Below the pieces are notes generated by a model. That model made no database searches. It saw only the letters and a list, made by a program, of their open reading frames with translations, and was not told the origin of the DNA. This document shows positions 9,101-21,696 of a DNA stretch of 28,458 nucleotides, piece by piece. Made by a program: the position numbers and the translations under genes. The DNA is from Apostichopus californicus (lineage: Eukaryota > Echinodermata > Holothuroidea > Aspidochirotida > Stichopodidae), in NCBI GenBank assembly GCA_020650975.1, contig JAIPMN010106706.1, positions 1 to 28,458 of the forward strand, read 5' to 3'. How positions within the stretch are numbered: the first letter of the stretch is position 1; the number at the start of each line of letters is the position of its first letter.

Positions 9101-12100
9101 AAGTATACTTATGCATATAATTTAATAAAGATTGTATGATGTAGATTGTTTAAAATTCGTCATTTCACACTTATAGCATATTACAGTATACCGACAAGGC
9201 CTGCATTTGTACGATGCAATCGGTTTGCTGGGTCGCTTTGCACTAAATGACTACAGTTTTACGTCATAACCAGTCCCTGCTGCGTCAATGCAGGCGCATT
9301 GACCAATGCAATATAACGGTGTTTTGACTGTGTTGAAAACGGAACTTTTATTTGGACATACAAAGTTAAGCTATATAGGGCTAGACCTATATGTTTAACA
9401 CCGCCTTAGGATATAATTCTTCTAAAAAAATATTGCGTTCAAGGTAAGTTGAATTATAATACTGCATATTATGAAGACATTGCATGTCTTATGTATGGTT
9501 AGGCATATACCCGGTAGCCTACAAGTAACAGGTGTGTTTATTTTACCACTGGCCGTAAATCATGGCTGTAGGCTAATTTAAATGGTTTGTTTAAAGGAAT
9601 ATAACTACGTATAGAGACCGAGTATCATATCAGTCCTCTCTAATACAATAAATTCCGAAAGCCGAGTTAGCCCTGGTATGCTAATACTAGTACTGGTAGT
9701 GATAATGGATTTGGTCGTTCGGTCACATTAAGAGTGGTAGTGGTACATTGATAAAGGCATTTACTGTAGCAATTATGATGCTGTAACATTCTTACATTTG
9801 CAGCTGCACAATAGACTACTACTTTATACACGGCAAAGAATGAGCCTACAACGAACATATTCCAGACAATATCATATGCATGGAATTTTTTTTAAAGTAA
9901 TAGAATAAAAATATTATAATATAAACTAGCGTCTGACTAGAGTTTACGTGATGGTAGCGGTTCATACGGGCGTGCGTCGGTTGTATTTACTCTGCATGTG
10001 TCGGAGAGGGAAAGTTCGTACTTGCGATTACTGTATGTAGTTTCGGGCCTGATTAACCACGCTTATGCTAATGTTATGATCGACCACCTGTTAGGTGTAG
10101 CGAACGGATTTTACTATCAAGATCCATGACAGTTGTTCTTTGTTTGTTATGTAGAATTTGTTCCAAGGCAGGGGATGGGCGGTTGGGGTGGAGGGGTAGA
10201 CAATGCTTGTTATTACCAAGTTGTTGGAGATTCGAAACCATTCAGATCAATGATATATTTTTCGCACATGTAATTTTTGTCGACACCCAAATTCCCAGTG
10301 GGCGACTGGGGGCGACAAGCTTTCATGGGGGGGGGGGGGTTGTCGCCCCCACGTCCCCCCCTTGACTTCGCCACTGGGTAGACAATGCTGTAACATGATG
10401 TAAAATTGCTGAACTAGAACTTCAGAGTAGACACGACAAAGAAATTGCCTACAACAATCATTGCATAGAAATTTATTAGTTATTTTTCAAGATTTGTACA
10501 CATACGTTTGTGTTTGTAGACCAAGCTATGATGAAGACAAGTTTAAAGCAACTGATTTAATTTACTTGCTGCAAATCATTGATACCAGTTGTTAGGTATA
10601 GCGAATGGGTTTTATTACCACTGGCATTGTTAACCCCTAGCCGACACAAGTGTTGTTCTGTCGGGTTAGGCTGATAGGGCGGAAGGAGGGGAGGGGGTGG
10701 GGTTGAAGGACAGATAGACAACAGCTTGTCCTAAATGACTTCAGTCGAAATATGCAATGCTATGCATAAATTGATACACAAAGCTTTTCCTTTATTTTTT
10801 TTTTTTTTGGGGGGGGGAATAAAGTAGACTTGTTTTCATTATAGTCGAAGCCATACTTAGCTTTTATACGAACAAGCGGTATCTACGCATTCGGCAGTGA
10901 GTTGAATACTTTTTCATTTATTTTTATTTATCATTAACTTTGTCATTTTGTACGTTTTGTTTCGTAAATATTTGTTTCATTTCTTTAGGATAGGGACCGG
11001 GGGCATTATTATGAATTACTATAAATAATACCCTGTTAATTGTGATGTTATGTTCGATCATATTTACTGTCAATTAGGTCATGCACCTAAACTACAGTTT
11101 ATTATTTTATTTGTCTTTCTTCAGATTCCAATATATGATCTAAACCTGAAGTGGTCTTTTAGTAAGGTTGACAACAATACCATCATCCTCCAGTCTGGTA
11201 TTGTTCTACCAAGCCTCTCATCACTGGAGAAGTTATTGGTGAATGCAGACACTGACTACCAACCAGAACTTACTGAGGAAGACATTGTAGGATTATTGAA
11301 CTATGTACTGCCGTCTAAGAAATTCAGGAAACTTTGGTGAGTAACTTACAAGATAAAATGAGTATGAGGAGACTAAAGTCGGGGATAATTACAGGGGACA
11401 GGTTGGTTGAGCCGGGTAAATAGGATCTTTGAAGTCATTATGTTTGGAAATAATTGGAATTTTAAGGTCATCTGAATGATAAAATGTTACAATACATCAA
11501 TTTCCAGGGATCTAAAATAGCTGTGAGAAAATTACCAGAGATCTCTTCCATCCTATATCATTAAAATTGTAGGTTGCGACAAAATACGAATATATTGGAA
11601 TTATTTTCCAATATGCATAGCCTATGTTGACCTTGATATAATGTACACTATTTTCATTCATTTAAGAATTACACATATTTATTGCATATTAAAATCAATT
11701 TAGCGATAGGACGCAAATAATTGCGCCTAACATGTCTCTTTGACAATGTTGACCTAAACGTTCAATACATTTCACTGTCATGTAGCAAAAAAAGGAAACG
11801 TTTTGTGTTTAATCATTGTATTTTTGAAGGAAGGGGAGTATGGATATTTGAAATTAATTCAAATAATTCACTATTATTTTATGCGAAAGTAAATTAGATG
11901 AATAATTAATTAAGGGAAAGAAATGTTTTCCCCCTCCAAAAAAATATGTATATAAGTTAAATTGCATATTTGAATTTTCTGAAAATTCAAGGAGGCCGAA
12001 TATATTCACATAAACGTATACTGTAATGTCATGGAATGTAAACATTTACTGGTATGAAGCACTACGCACGATGCATATGTGCGCTTTACAGACAATCTAT

Positions 12101-15100
12101 ACTATATATTATAATATAACAGTATAAACAAATATGAGATCATAAAAATGATAATATGTACCGGTAAAGCAAACACGTTAAGAATCGATATGTCTACTAC
12201 TTTAAACGTAAAAAGGAAATTGACGAGTAAAAGCCAAATGTCACTTAAAACCAACAAACCCTAAAAACGCAAAACCTTAAAAACCGTCGTACATGAAGTT
12301 CAACAAGATAAGCTCGTGTATAATGCTTTATTTTGTAAATATGTTGTCACGCGTCGCAAAAGGGGGGGGGGGGTGAACTTCCAGTAAGGCTGTTGCGTTA
12401 CGAGATTGTCATTGTATAACAATGCTTAGATTTCCGCAAAATGATTTGTAAGCTAGGCTGATTTGAGAGTGTATTTGTAGAACGGGGATATGTATGAGTG
12501 GAGTGCAGTACTCGTCAAACATATATCGCGATATATAGTATGACAAACCACGCCTATTTTTAATTCAAATCATGGTGTAAATTATTTCAAATATAAGTAA
12601 AAATAAGAGATGCATTAACAACCGGTTGTTTCTTTTTTCTTTATACATTTTAAACATTACATTTACCAACAAAGTTTAGAGAATTACAAGAGAAAACAAT
12701 CCTTAAAAACAAAACCCCCTAAATAATTCAACGAATTTTCAGTTGGTATAACTAGTTGCTTGCCAACAAAATCAGTGAGTCATAACGTAAATCGTGCACA
12801 CAATTTTGATTTCAATCGTAAAACTTCTTGTGTTGTTCCTTGATGAACAGTTACATTCAAACGCCAAAGAACTCTAAAAATCGGAGGATGGTTTTGAAGG
12901 CATTGATGACCTACGAAAGAGTCCTGTTGAGTGTAAAAATATGTATGAAGAAAACATTAATAACTAAACAAGACGATATTATTTGTTCAAATAATTAAAT
13001 GAAAGAAAACTACATTGTTAGTTCTTGGCTAACATTGTAGTAAAACAGAGGTACAGGTTTACCGATTGTCAAGATGACCTTCAGCGTTACATTTGTTTGA
13101 TATATTAACGGTTTCTAAGAGATGTATGAGAATATGTACTTTAGCTGTGCAGGTGTTTAACCACGTGATGCATTACAATGTGATTGACAGGTCATATGCA
13201 AATGATACAATGAAAATTATGAAATGTTGACGACATGCGTGTTGGTAAAGATTATGATGAAAGAGATGCGTTTTTATGCGTGATTTAAAGTAGGTGAAGT
13301 CTGTAATTATGCGAATTTCGGAAAGAAGCCCGTTCCATAGATCAGGTGCAGCGACAGAAATATCTTCGGCCATATTGCTTCTTGTTAGTCGTGCTGCGTG
13401 GAACGAGAGTAATAGGCTTAGGGCGACGGGTGCGTTTGGGTACTCGAGGTGTGATCAACTCAGACAGGTAAGAAGGTGCCATTCCGTGCAAGCATTTAAA
13501 TGAAGTAATTAAAATCTTGAAGTTTATGCGTTGGTTTATTCAATAAAACTATATTATCTTAATTGCAAATATTTGTATTTTGTTGATACAATTAATGAGG
13601 TATTCTCTGTTTATTATTAGGTTACCTGGATATAATAAGGTCAGCTGGTTGTTAGTATTAAAAAGAAACACACGATCATTTGATATATTTCTTGTAATAT
13701 CACAGGTTTCTTAACTGCACACTACCGGCATCCATCAGACCAGAGAAAATCCCAGAAGAATTAACAAGACAGAATGTACAAGGTATGGCTAAGTGTGTAC
13801 AAGGTATGACTAACACTACAGTATAGTTACAATACAAGGTATGGCTAACACTACAGTATGTTACAATACAAGGTATGGCTAACACTACAGTGTGTTACAA
13901 TACAAGGTATGGCTAACACTACATTATGTTACAATACAAGGTATGGCTAACACTACAGTATGTTACAATACAAGGTATGTCTAACACTGCAGTAGGTTGC
14001 AATACAAGGTATACTGGTTACAGTACAGACTGTGTAATGTAACAAACACTTGTTATACCACAATGATATTAAACTACTCTACTGTGCTGTGATGGTCAAA
14101 CGTTTTGATAAAACATTACAAATGTATGTATTTATATTACATTGTTCATACAAACTCCCTTATATCATATGTTGATTCCAAGTATAACAAAGTTTCACCA
14201 TATGTAGATAAATAACAGACTGGGGTTGCATCAATGGTAGTTATTATGAGATGAGTACTATGACCTCATTAGTAATATAAATAATATTGTGTGAATGCAA
14301 CAATTAAACAGGGTTTGTGAGATGATATAATTGATATCATAATAAGTGATATTCCACCAACTACGTCATTTATATTCTAGACTGGAAACTATATGTAAAC
14401 AGAGACATCCTTCCAAGGTTGGACAGTTTAAAATTGTAAATAAATATTTACTGCCATTCAGCATGTACCGTGATCAATTCTTTCATTTTGATATTTATTA
14501 CTAATTGTTCTTCCTTATATTACAAAGTTGTTACATAATATTTAGTTTAGAATTGTTGGAACAATTTATTGTCGTTAAAATGCAAGCTAAGTTTAGCTCA
14601 CTCCTGTGAGGGAATGTCATAGTGATGGTAGGGAAGTGTTATCCTAAATGAAAAGCTTGCAGGTAAAAATGGTTATATATATAGTATATCTATACTAAAG
14701 AAAATAAAATAGGTAGCTTAGTTTTTATTTATTGAGAGTCTTAGTTACATAGCACCGGTTAAGTTAATACATGAACTTTGTTGATTTTATTTTTATTATG
14801 TTTTCCAGTTTTGTGGCCGAGTAATGCCTGTTATCTTGATCTCCAATCCGGTCGATGGAAAAAGGTTGGCTAGAATTTTGTTTGTATTGCAATGAATTTC
14901 CTTTGATGTGTTGTGTTTGTTTGTATTTGTTTGCATGTGAAGGGGTGTTGGGGGGGGGGCTGAGGTGACGGGGTCTTTGAAAGGGGAGGTAAAACATAAG
15001 GAGTATGCTGCTGTTTATTTTTCCCAAACTCTTTACGTATAACCTTTCTGGTTTTTTTTCTCTTATGTCTACAATTACGTTCTAATAAATATTAATCGTG

Positions 15101-18100
15101 TTAACGTGCACTAATTTATCTATCCCGTACAAGACGACTGGGTATGGTGGCTATGTAAGGCATGATAGTATTTTGACATATCAAATTTTAGGAGTTGGGT
15201 CCTTACACACGTTATGTATGTACCGTATAGTGCGCCCATACAGGTTACAAACATCGTGCCTCATAACACACTACAAGAATCACCATAGATATTAGTGGTA
15301 AGAACTAGTAAAGTGGGACTTGATCATAAAATAGCATTTTCATAAATAATTACCATTCTCTACTTTTTTATTAATCATCTGTTAATGCTAAAACAATGTT
15401 TATCTTGTTTAACAGGCTGATGACGTTCAAACTATTACAGAGTTGTGCTCACAATATATAACCATCAGTAACAAAGAAGATGTGTCAGTACAGAGGTCAG
15501 CCATAGAGCTCCTGGTGAAAGCGTCTAGTCGAAACGTAAGTACACCGTCAATGAGTCACGTGAGTACGGAACTTGTAGAAATATAATATGAACACAAAAA
15601 AAATCCCCGCCCACATTAGTGTGAGGGAGAAAACATAATTTAAAACGTTTACCTTAGATCATTATTGAAATGTGATTTTCAAAAATAATAAAATCAAGTC
15701 TTACCATCAAAATTAACAAATATTAAACGAATAACAACTATTCATTCATATCCCTATTTCACCCTCTAATTTTCTGTATTAAATGGAATGAGTCAATATC
15801 ACAAATCACCATCCTCTGAAAAGTAAACTATTCCCCTCCATATAATCCTTAGTTAAAACCACAAAACTCCATTTTACTCCACTCCAACCCTTCCAGTCAT
15901 GGGGTACAGTTTCAACCTCTAACTGAATTCGTGGCTATGATTAGGTAAAGCTTAAACACAAAGCGGTCTTCCTCAAACATTAAATATGATACAAAGTATT
16001 TGTAAAATGAATAAACTGAGATTTTCAAGATATGAATATCAAGAATTTACAACATCAGAAACCCATTGCTAACACCCCTCGGCATTAAATTGTCACTCAA
16101 CTTATATTTACAAAACAGTAACCCTGCATACAGTCCAACCTTTATATAACTCTATTTAAATAACCAACCTACCACTTCCTCATATTTTACCATTTACATG
16201 AAATTGTAACTCCTGAATCGACTACTTTCTGTGATAACGATGATGAACTGAGATTAAACAAATTATTGATCATTAAACTTCACTGAAAATAAAATAAATA
16301 TATAAGAACAACTGTTTGTAAAACAAAACAAAATTAAAATACAATGTCCCCTTACTCTTATACATTAAATAAGAATATCTGTTAAATATGTCACACCAGT
16401 TGCTGTCATGACTAGATTTCCCTCATCTGCCTCAATGGAAACTTTATGTATTCAAAGTAAACAGTTAACAATAACAACAAATATTTACGAATTGTTTTGA
16501 TTTGCTTAATTAACAAATGACTATAATATCGCTTGCAAGTCGTCGTGTGTATAGTATTCAAAACAAAAGCAAATTATATAGCACGTGACTACACTCTGAA
16601 TAGAATTTGATAAACTTTGTTTACATCAAATAATTCTCCTATTCATCAAATTGATTTTAACTGTTACCGCAAAACAAACAATTTTTCATTTATTTACAAT
16701 CAAACAAGAATGTAAACACAAATTGGATCCGATTGTGAAATTAATATCTCCATAAAGCAACATTCATGATAAAACATAACAAAATAAACATACTTAATAA
16801 TTTTATAATGTGTAAGATGTGACTTTTAATCCTGATAAAGCGATATTAAATTCATTATATTCATTATATTCATCTTTAATTCTCCTTTCTTCCGATTTCC
16901 ACCTCCCCATAAAACACAAATACATTTAATATGTGTAAGTGGTCTAAATGCTCTCAAATCCAAAGCACCCTCATTACCCCTACCACATACACATGTCTAC
17001 CCAATATGACACCCACGGGTCAGTATATCACCCCTTGCAGGCGTTATGACAATAACAATATAACATTCACGAGGATAAACCATATCCACGCCCTCCTAAT
17101 ACCCGACCAAATATCACTTAAACTTAGCACACCCTTCATAAACATAACACACCCCTCCATACACACCAGACATCCCTTGTTCCGCCCATCCCTCACCCTT
17201 CTTACAACCTTTTAATTCATTCTACAGAAATAACAATATATGATCTTTGTAATAAACCTAACCCTCTTGTTACCCTTAAACATATTTCCATAACAATATA
17301 ACAAAACAAAGATGAAACAAACTTTACAAATAATGTTTTTTGTACATATTCAAACCACTAATAATTAAAATCATCAACAAACAAATAACAAAATTAAGAT
17401 TACAATAAACATAATAATATTTAACTGATATTACGTTAAAACCTAAAGTAAGTTAATATTCTTTAATTATTTATAAATTTGTTAATCTTTTATCTTGCAA
17501 ACAAACATGATCATATTAATTATATTGATTATTTTACTTTCTTCAGATTCCCATATACAGTGTGCATCTAGCTTGGTCCTTTAGTAAGATTGATGAAGAT
17601 GGGAACATGATCCTCTCCTCTGGTCTATCTCTACCAATCCTAACATCAATAGAGAACATGGGCATACAGACAGAGTGTGGGAGAGAAATGAATGAACATG
17701 AAGTTTATGGAATATTAAACTATGTACAACACTCTCAAAGATTTAACAAACTGCAGTAAGTATAATAAATACATATGTAAATCGTATTAGAAATGGATAT
17801 CATCACTAATTAATATTAATGATGAAAACAAGAAGAAAAGTATTAATATAGTTATATTTAGACAAACAAATGAAAACAAAATTGACTAAAGAAATAAATT
17901 AACAATGAAAGAACAGTCATTATGTAAGGAATATGATTAATAGGAAAGTAAAATAGGGACAAAATGACACAAAACTTTTAACAATAAATTATTCAGAAGA
18001 ATGAAATTTGTTGAAGTGAAGAGATAGGAGGCCCTAGATTACACTTACAAATTATATATCTCATTGAAATAATAACACAAAAGTAGGATCTAATTTGATC

Positions 18101-21100
18101 AAGATTTGAGGCATCAAACATACAAATGTAAACAATTATGTATGGCCAAAATCAGCCTAAAAGAAATATACACAAAGCTTAATTATTTAGATAAGCCGGA
18201 AAAAAATAGAAGAGATATAAAGGAAAGGAAAACAAAATCGAGTTTTATGCTGAAGTTCAATGTTTCATTTTGTTTTATCAGGACTTTCTCTTTCTTAATT
18301 AATATATATCTATTTACTGATAATTAATGCACATTGATATTTAAGTATAGACAAACAGTGATATAAATTAAACAGTTTGTAATTTTCTTCATCCATTCAT
18401 ATGGCATTCCTCTCAACTATGTTACCATAAGCTTTTTTTACTCCACTCCTACAAATATGCCGAACCACTTACCCGATTTACTTAATCTATATGTATAGCA
18501 CTTGGATTATCTTGTTTATAACACCATTTATCCCCATGCACCCCCACACCCGCACTCATACACATACTCAGCAAGGTTTTCTGTGATACTATTATCGTCA
18601 CTCTCTTTTGATTAACAACCTGTCTTCACCTCCTCCACTCCAACCCTTTGCTCCCCACTCCAACTTCCCCCTTTCCCGCCCCATGCAACAAAAAGCTCTT
18701 GATGTATGTATATTATTGAACCTTATAACATTACAGTCAATACCCACACAGAAGAGACCAATAAAACAGTCTATATGTAAATAACACTCAAAATGACGTA
18801 TATGTTTTTCTCTTGTATAATCATTGTTTGCAAATACATACCAGTAAAAACAAACACAGTACATCTGTTGTTAGCTTAATATTCCAGAAGATTTGACTGT
18901 AGATACTTTTTAGCAGTGCAGTATTCTGCTCACCAACCCCCCGCACCCCCAACCCGCCCACCACCACACCCTCCCCCTCCCAAACCTACAAGGCATATGA
19001 CCCTCCCTTAATCGCTATATACTACACATTGTGTTGTCACCAAATTCCCAGTTACAAGATTAATCTTGTCATATACCCACTACTATGCAAAATTTGCATC
19101 ATACATCTGTACGTTAACCATTTCTTCTCTTTTTTACTCAGACAGTACACATTATTTTCTCCTAAAAGTATACTGAACTTATTTCATCATGTTTTTCTTG
19201 CTAAAGATGTACAGTTATTTGCCTCACTCTTTCGATAATTTAACATTTTCTTTTGTTCAACACCTGCCAATCAAATACTTGACCAATACAATGAAAAAAA
19301 GTTGTATTCAATACCAGGGAAGGCGGGCGTCCTTAATAAAAACACCTGGAATTTACTGACAAACAAGTACCTCGATGTTGCTATGAATACGTCTAGACAC
19401 TGTCTGGTTTTAAATCGTTGGTAGGCCTTCGTGATGTGAAGTTTTTTGAAGTAGAATTTGTTTAATTTGTTTTCTTTTCTTTTCCCTTTTGGATAGTAAT
19501 GGTTTAAGAAGAAAAAAACAGATAAGCTTGATCAAGAAAAAAAATGAAATAGATAAAGAAAAAAAAATGGAATCCAAAATGGAAACAAGTTTATAGCAAA
19601 AATAGAGGAGAAGATAAATTATCGCAATCTGTGATCAATGTTTAAAATATTTGACACTGTCATTATTAAATATACTTATTTAATAAATTAAATATTAATT
19701 AATAAATTAAATCTTTATTAATGTATTTTTTCCTAAGCACTAATTCTGGGTGAATGTTGAATTAATGTATTATTTAAGTACTAGGGAAATCCCCAAAACA
19801 AAGCAAGTAATCTCAGTGACTACTGATAGTGTATGTGATAAAGCTGATCCCTTTAAATACAAACAAGTACCTCGAGGTTGCTATGAATACGTCTACATAA
19901 GATCCTGCTAAGATCGAAACGTAAGGCCAGCTTACTTTTACACACTTCAAATAATACGAGTTGAAATATGATCAAAACACATCACATTCTCTATGAATAT
20001 GTGTTTATCACTAACATGTTTTTATTAAAAGGAAAGTGGGGAATACAAATGTGGTCTTTCATGTGTATCACTGTGGTTGGGGGGGGGGGGGTTGGAGGGT
20101 GGTATCAATATATGGAAAAGGAATTGTTAAAATACACCTTCACTACCGCAGGTATCCAAAATATTCCAAAAGTTGTTTGAAAAAAAAGGTGGATATAACT
20201 TTCCTGCCAAGCACCATGTCCTTTCTGGGAGTCCGTAAGGTTTCAAGGCTGGACGGTCTGCATCTATGGCATTATTAAAATTAATCGCAACATCACTACG
20301 TCACTAGATGATCAAAACTAAAATAGTGGAGTCTTGATAAAATGACACAATTGTTCATTGTTCATTAATTAAGAACTTTGAACCTTGTTGAATTGGTGTA
20401 ATTGTTCATGATTTGCTGATGCTTATTGTGTTGGAATGGTGGTCTCATGAATGACCAGGGTAGCAACAATGTTGATGACGTTTGCAGTTATGGTGGTGAT
20501 AATGATGGGCATAATGATGGGCATAATTATGATGATTGCGGTGTTGAAAGTAATGACGATGGGGGTGCTGATGGTGATGAAAATGATGGTGGTAATGGTG
20601 ATGCCGTTGGTGGGCAATGGTGGAGATGATGATAGTTGTAGTGATGGTGATGATGATGGTGGTGGCGATGATGATGGTGGTGGTAGTGGTTATGGTGGTA
20701 ATGATGATTATGATGGGCATACTGATGATGGTGGTGGTAGTGATGGTAATTCTGATGACGGTGGTAGTAATGGATGATGATGGTGGTGTCAGTGATTTTG
20801 GTGGTGATAATAGTGATGGTGATGTTAATGGTGTTGATGATGTTGATGTTGATGATGTTGGTGGTGTAAATGGCAGTTATGGTGGTGGTTTTAATGATGA
20901 TAATGTGGTGATGATGATTGTGATCATGATTTTGATGGAGTTAGTAATGTGGTAGTGATGGTGATGGTGATAATGAATATGGTGATGTGATGGTAATGGT
21001 GGTAGCTATGGTGATGATGATGGTGGTAGAGATGGTGATGCTGTTGGTGATGAAGGTGATGGTGCTGATGGTGGTGTGAACAATGGTGATGATGTTGGTG

Positions 21101-21610
21101 ATGGTGATGGTGGTGGTGATGATGATGGTGTTGGTAATGTGGTAGTGATGATAAATATGGTAATGGCGTTTATGGTTTTGGTGTCGATGATGACTGTGGT
21201 GGTGAATGTGATGGCGATAGCTATATCGATGATCATGATGCTGGAGATGGTGATGGTGGTGTGATGATGGTGATGATTTTGGTTGCGGTGATGGTGGTGT
21301 GATGGTGGTGATGCTGATTGTGATGGTTGAGTAAGGTGATGATGTTGATGGTGGTGTGGATGCTGGTGATGAGGTGGTGATGGTGAGGCTGGTGGTAGTC
21401 ATGGTAATGATGATGATGGTGGTAGTGATGGCAATGATGATGATGGTGGTATTGGTGGTTGTGTGAAGATGTTAATGATGATGATGGTGGTGGTGGTTTT
21501 GGTAGTAATGATGAATATGATTGGCATACTGATGATGATAGTAATGGTGTGATGATGGTGTGATGATGATGGTGGTGATGATGATGATGATGGTGTGATG
21601 ATGGTGGTGG

Positions 21611-21696
<86 letters not shown>

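Noticed and set aside
12521-12536. Perfect palindrome ATATATCGCGATATAT as a regulatory operator
   Set aside because: Isolated AT-rich palindrome in an intron with no supporting context.
13778-14012. Regularly spaced repeats as a CRISPR array
   Set aside because: Units are fully repetitive head to tail with no unique spacers, in an animal intron.
16931-17215. 94-residue + strand frame in intron 6
   Set aside because: Low-complexity Thr/Ile/Pro text caused by the C-rich, G-poor composition.
19896-19930. Hammerhead ribozyme near CTGCTAAGATCGAAAC
   Set aside because: The CUGAUGA core is absent and no closing stems could be drawn.
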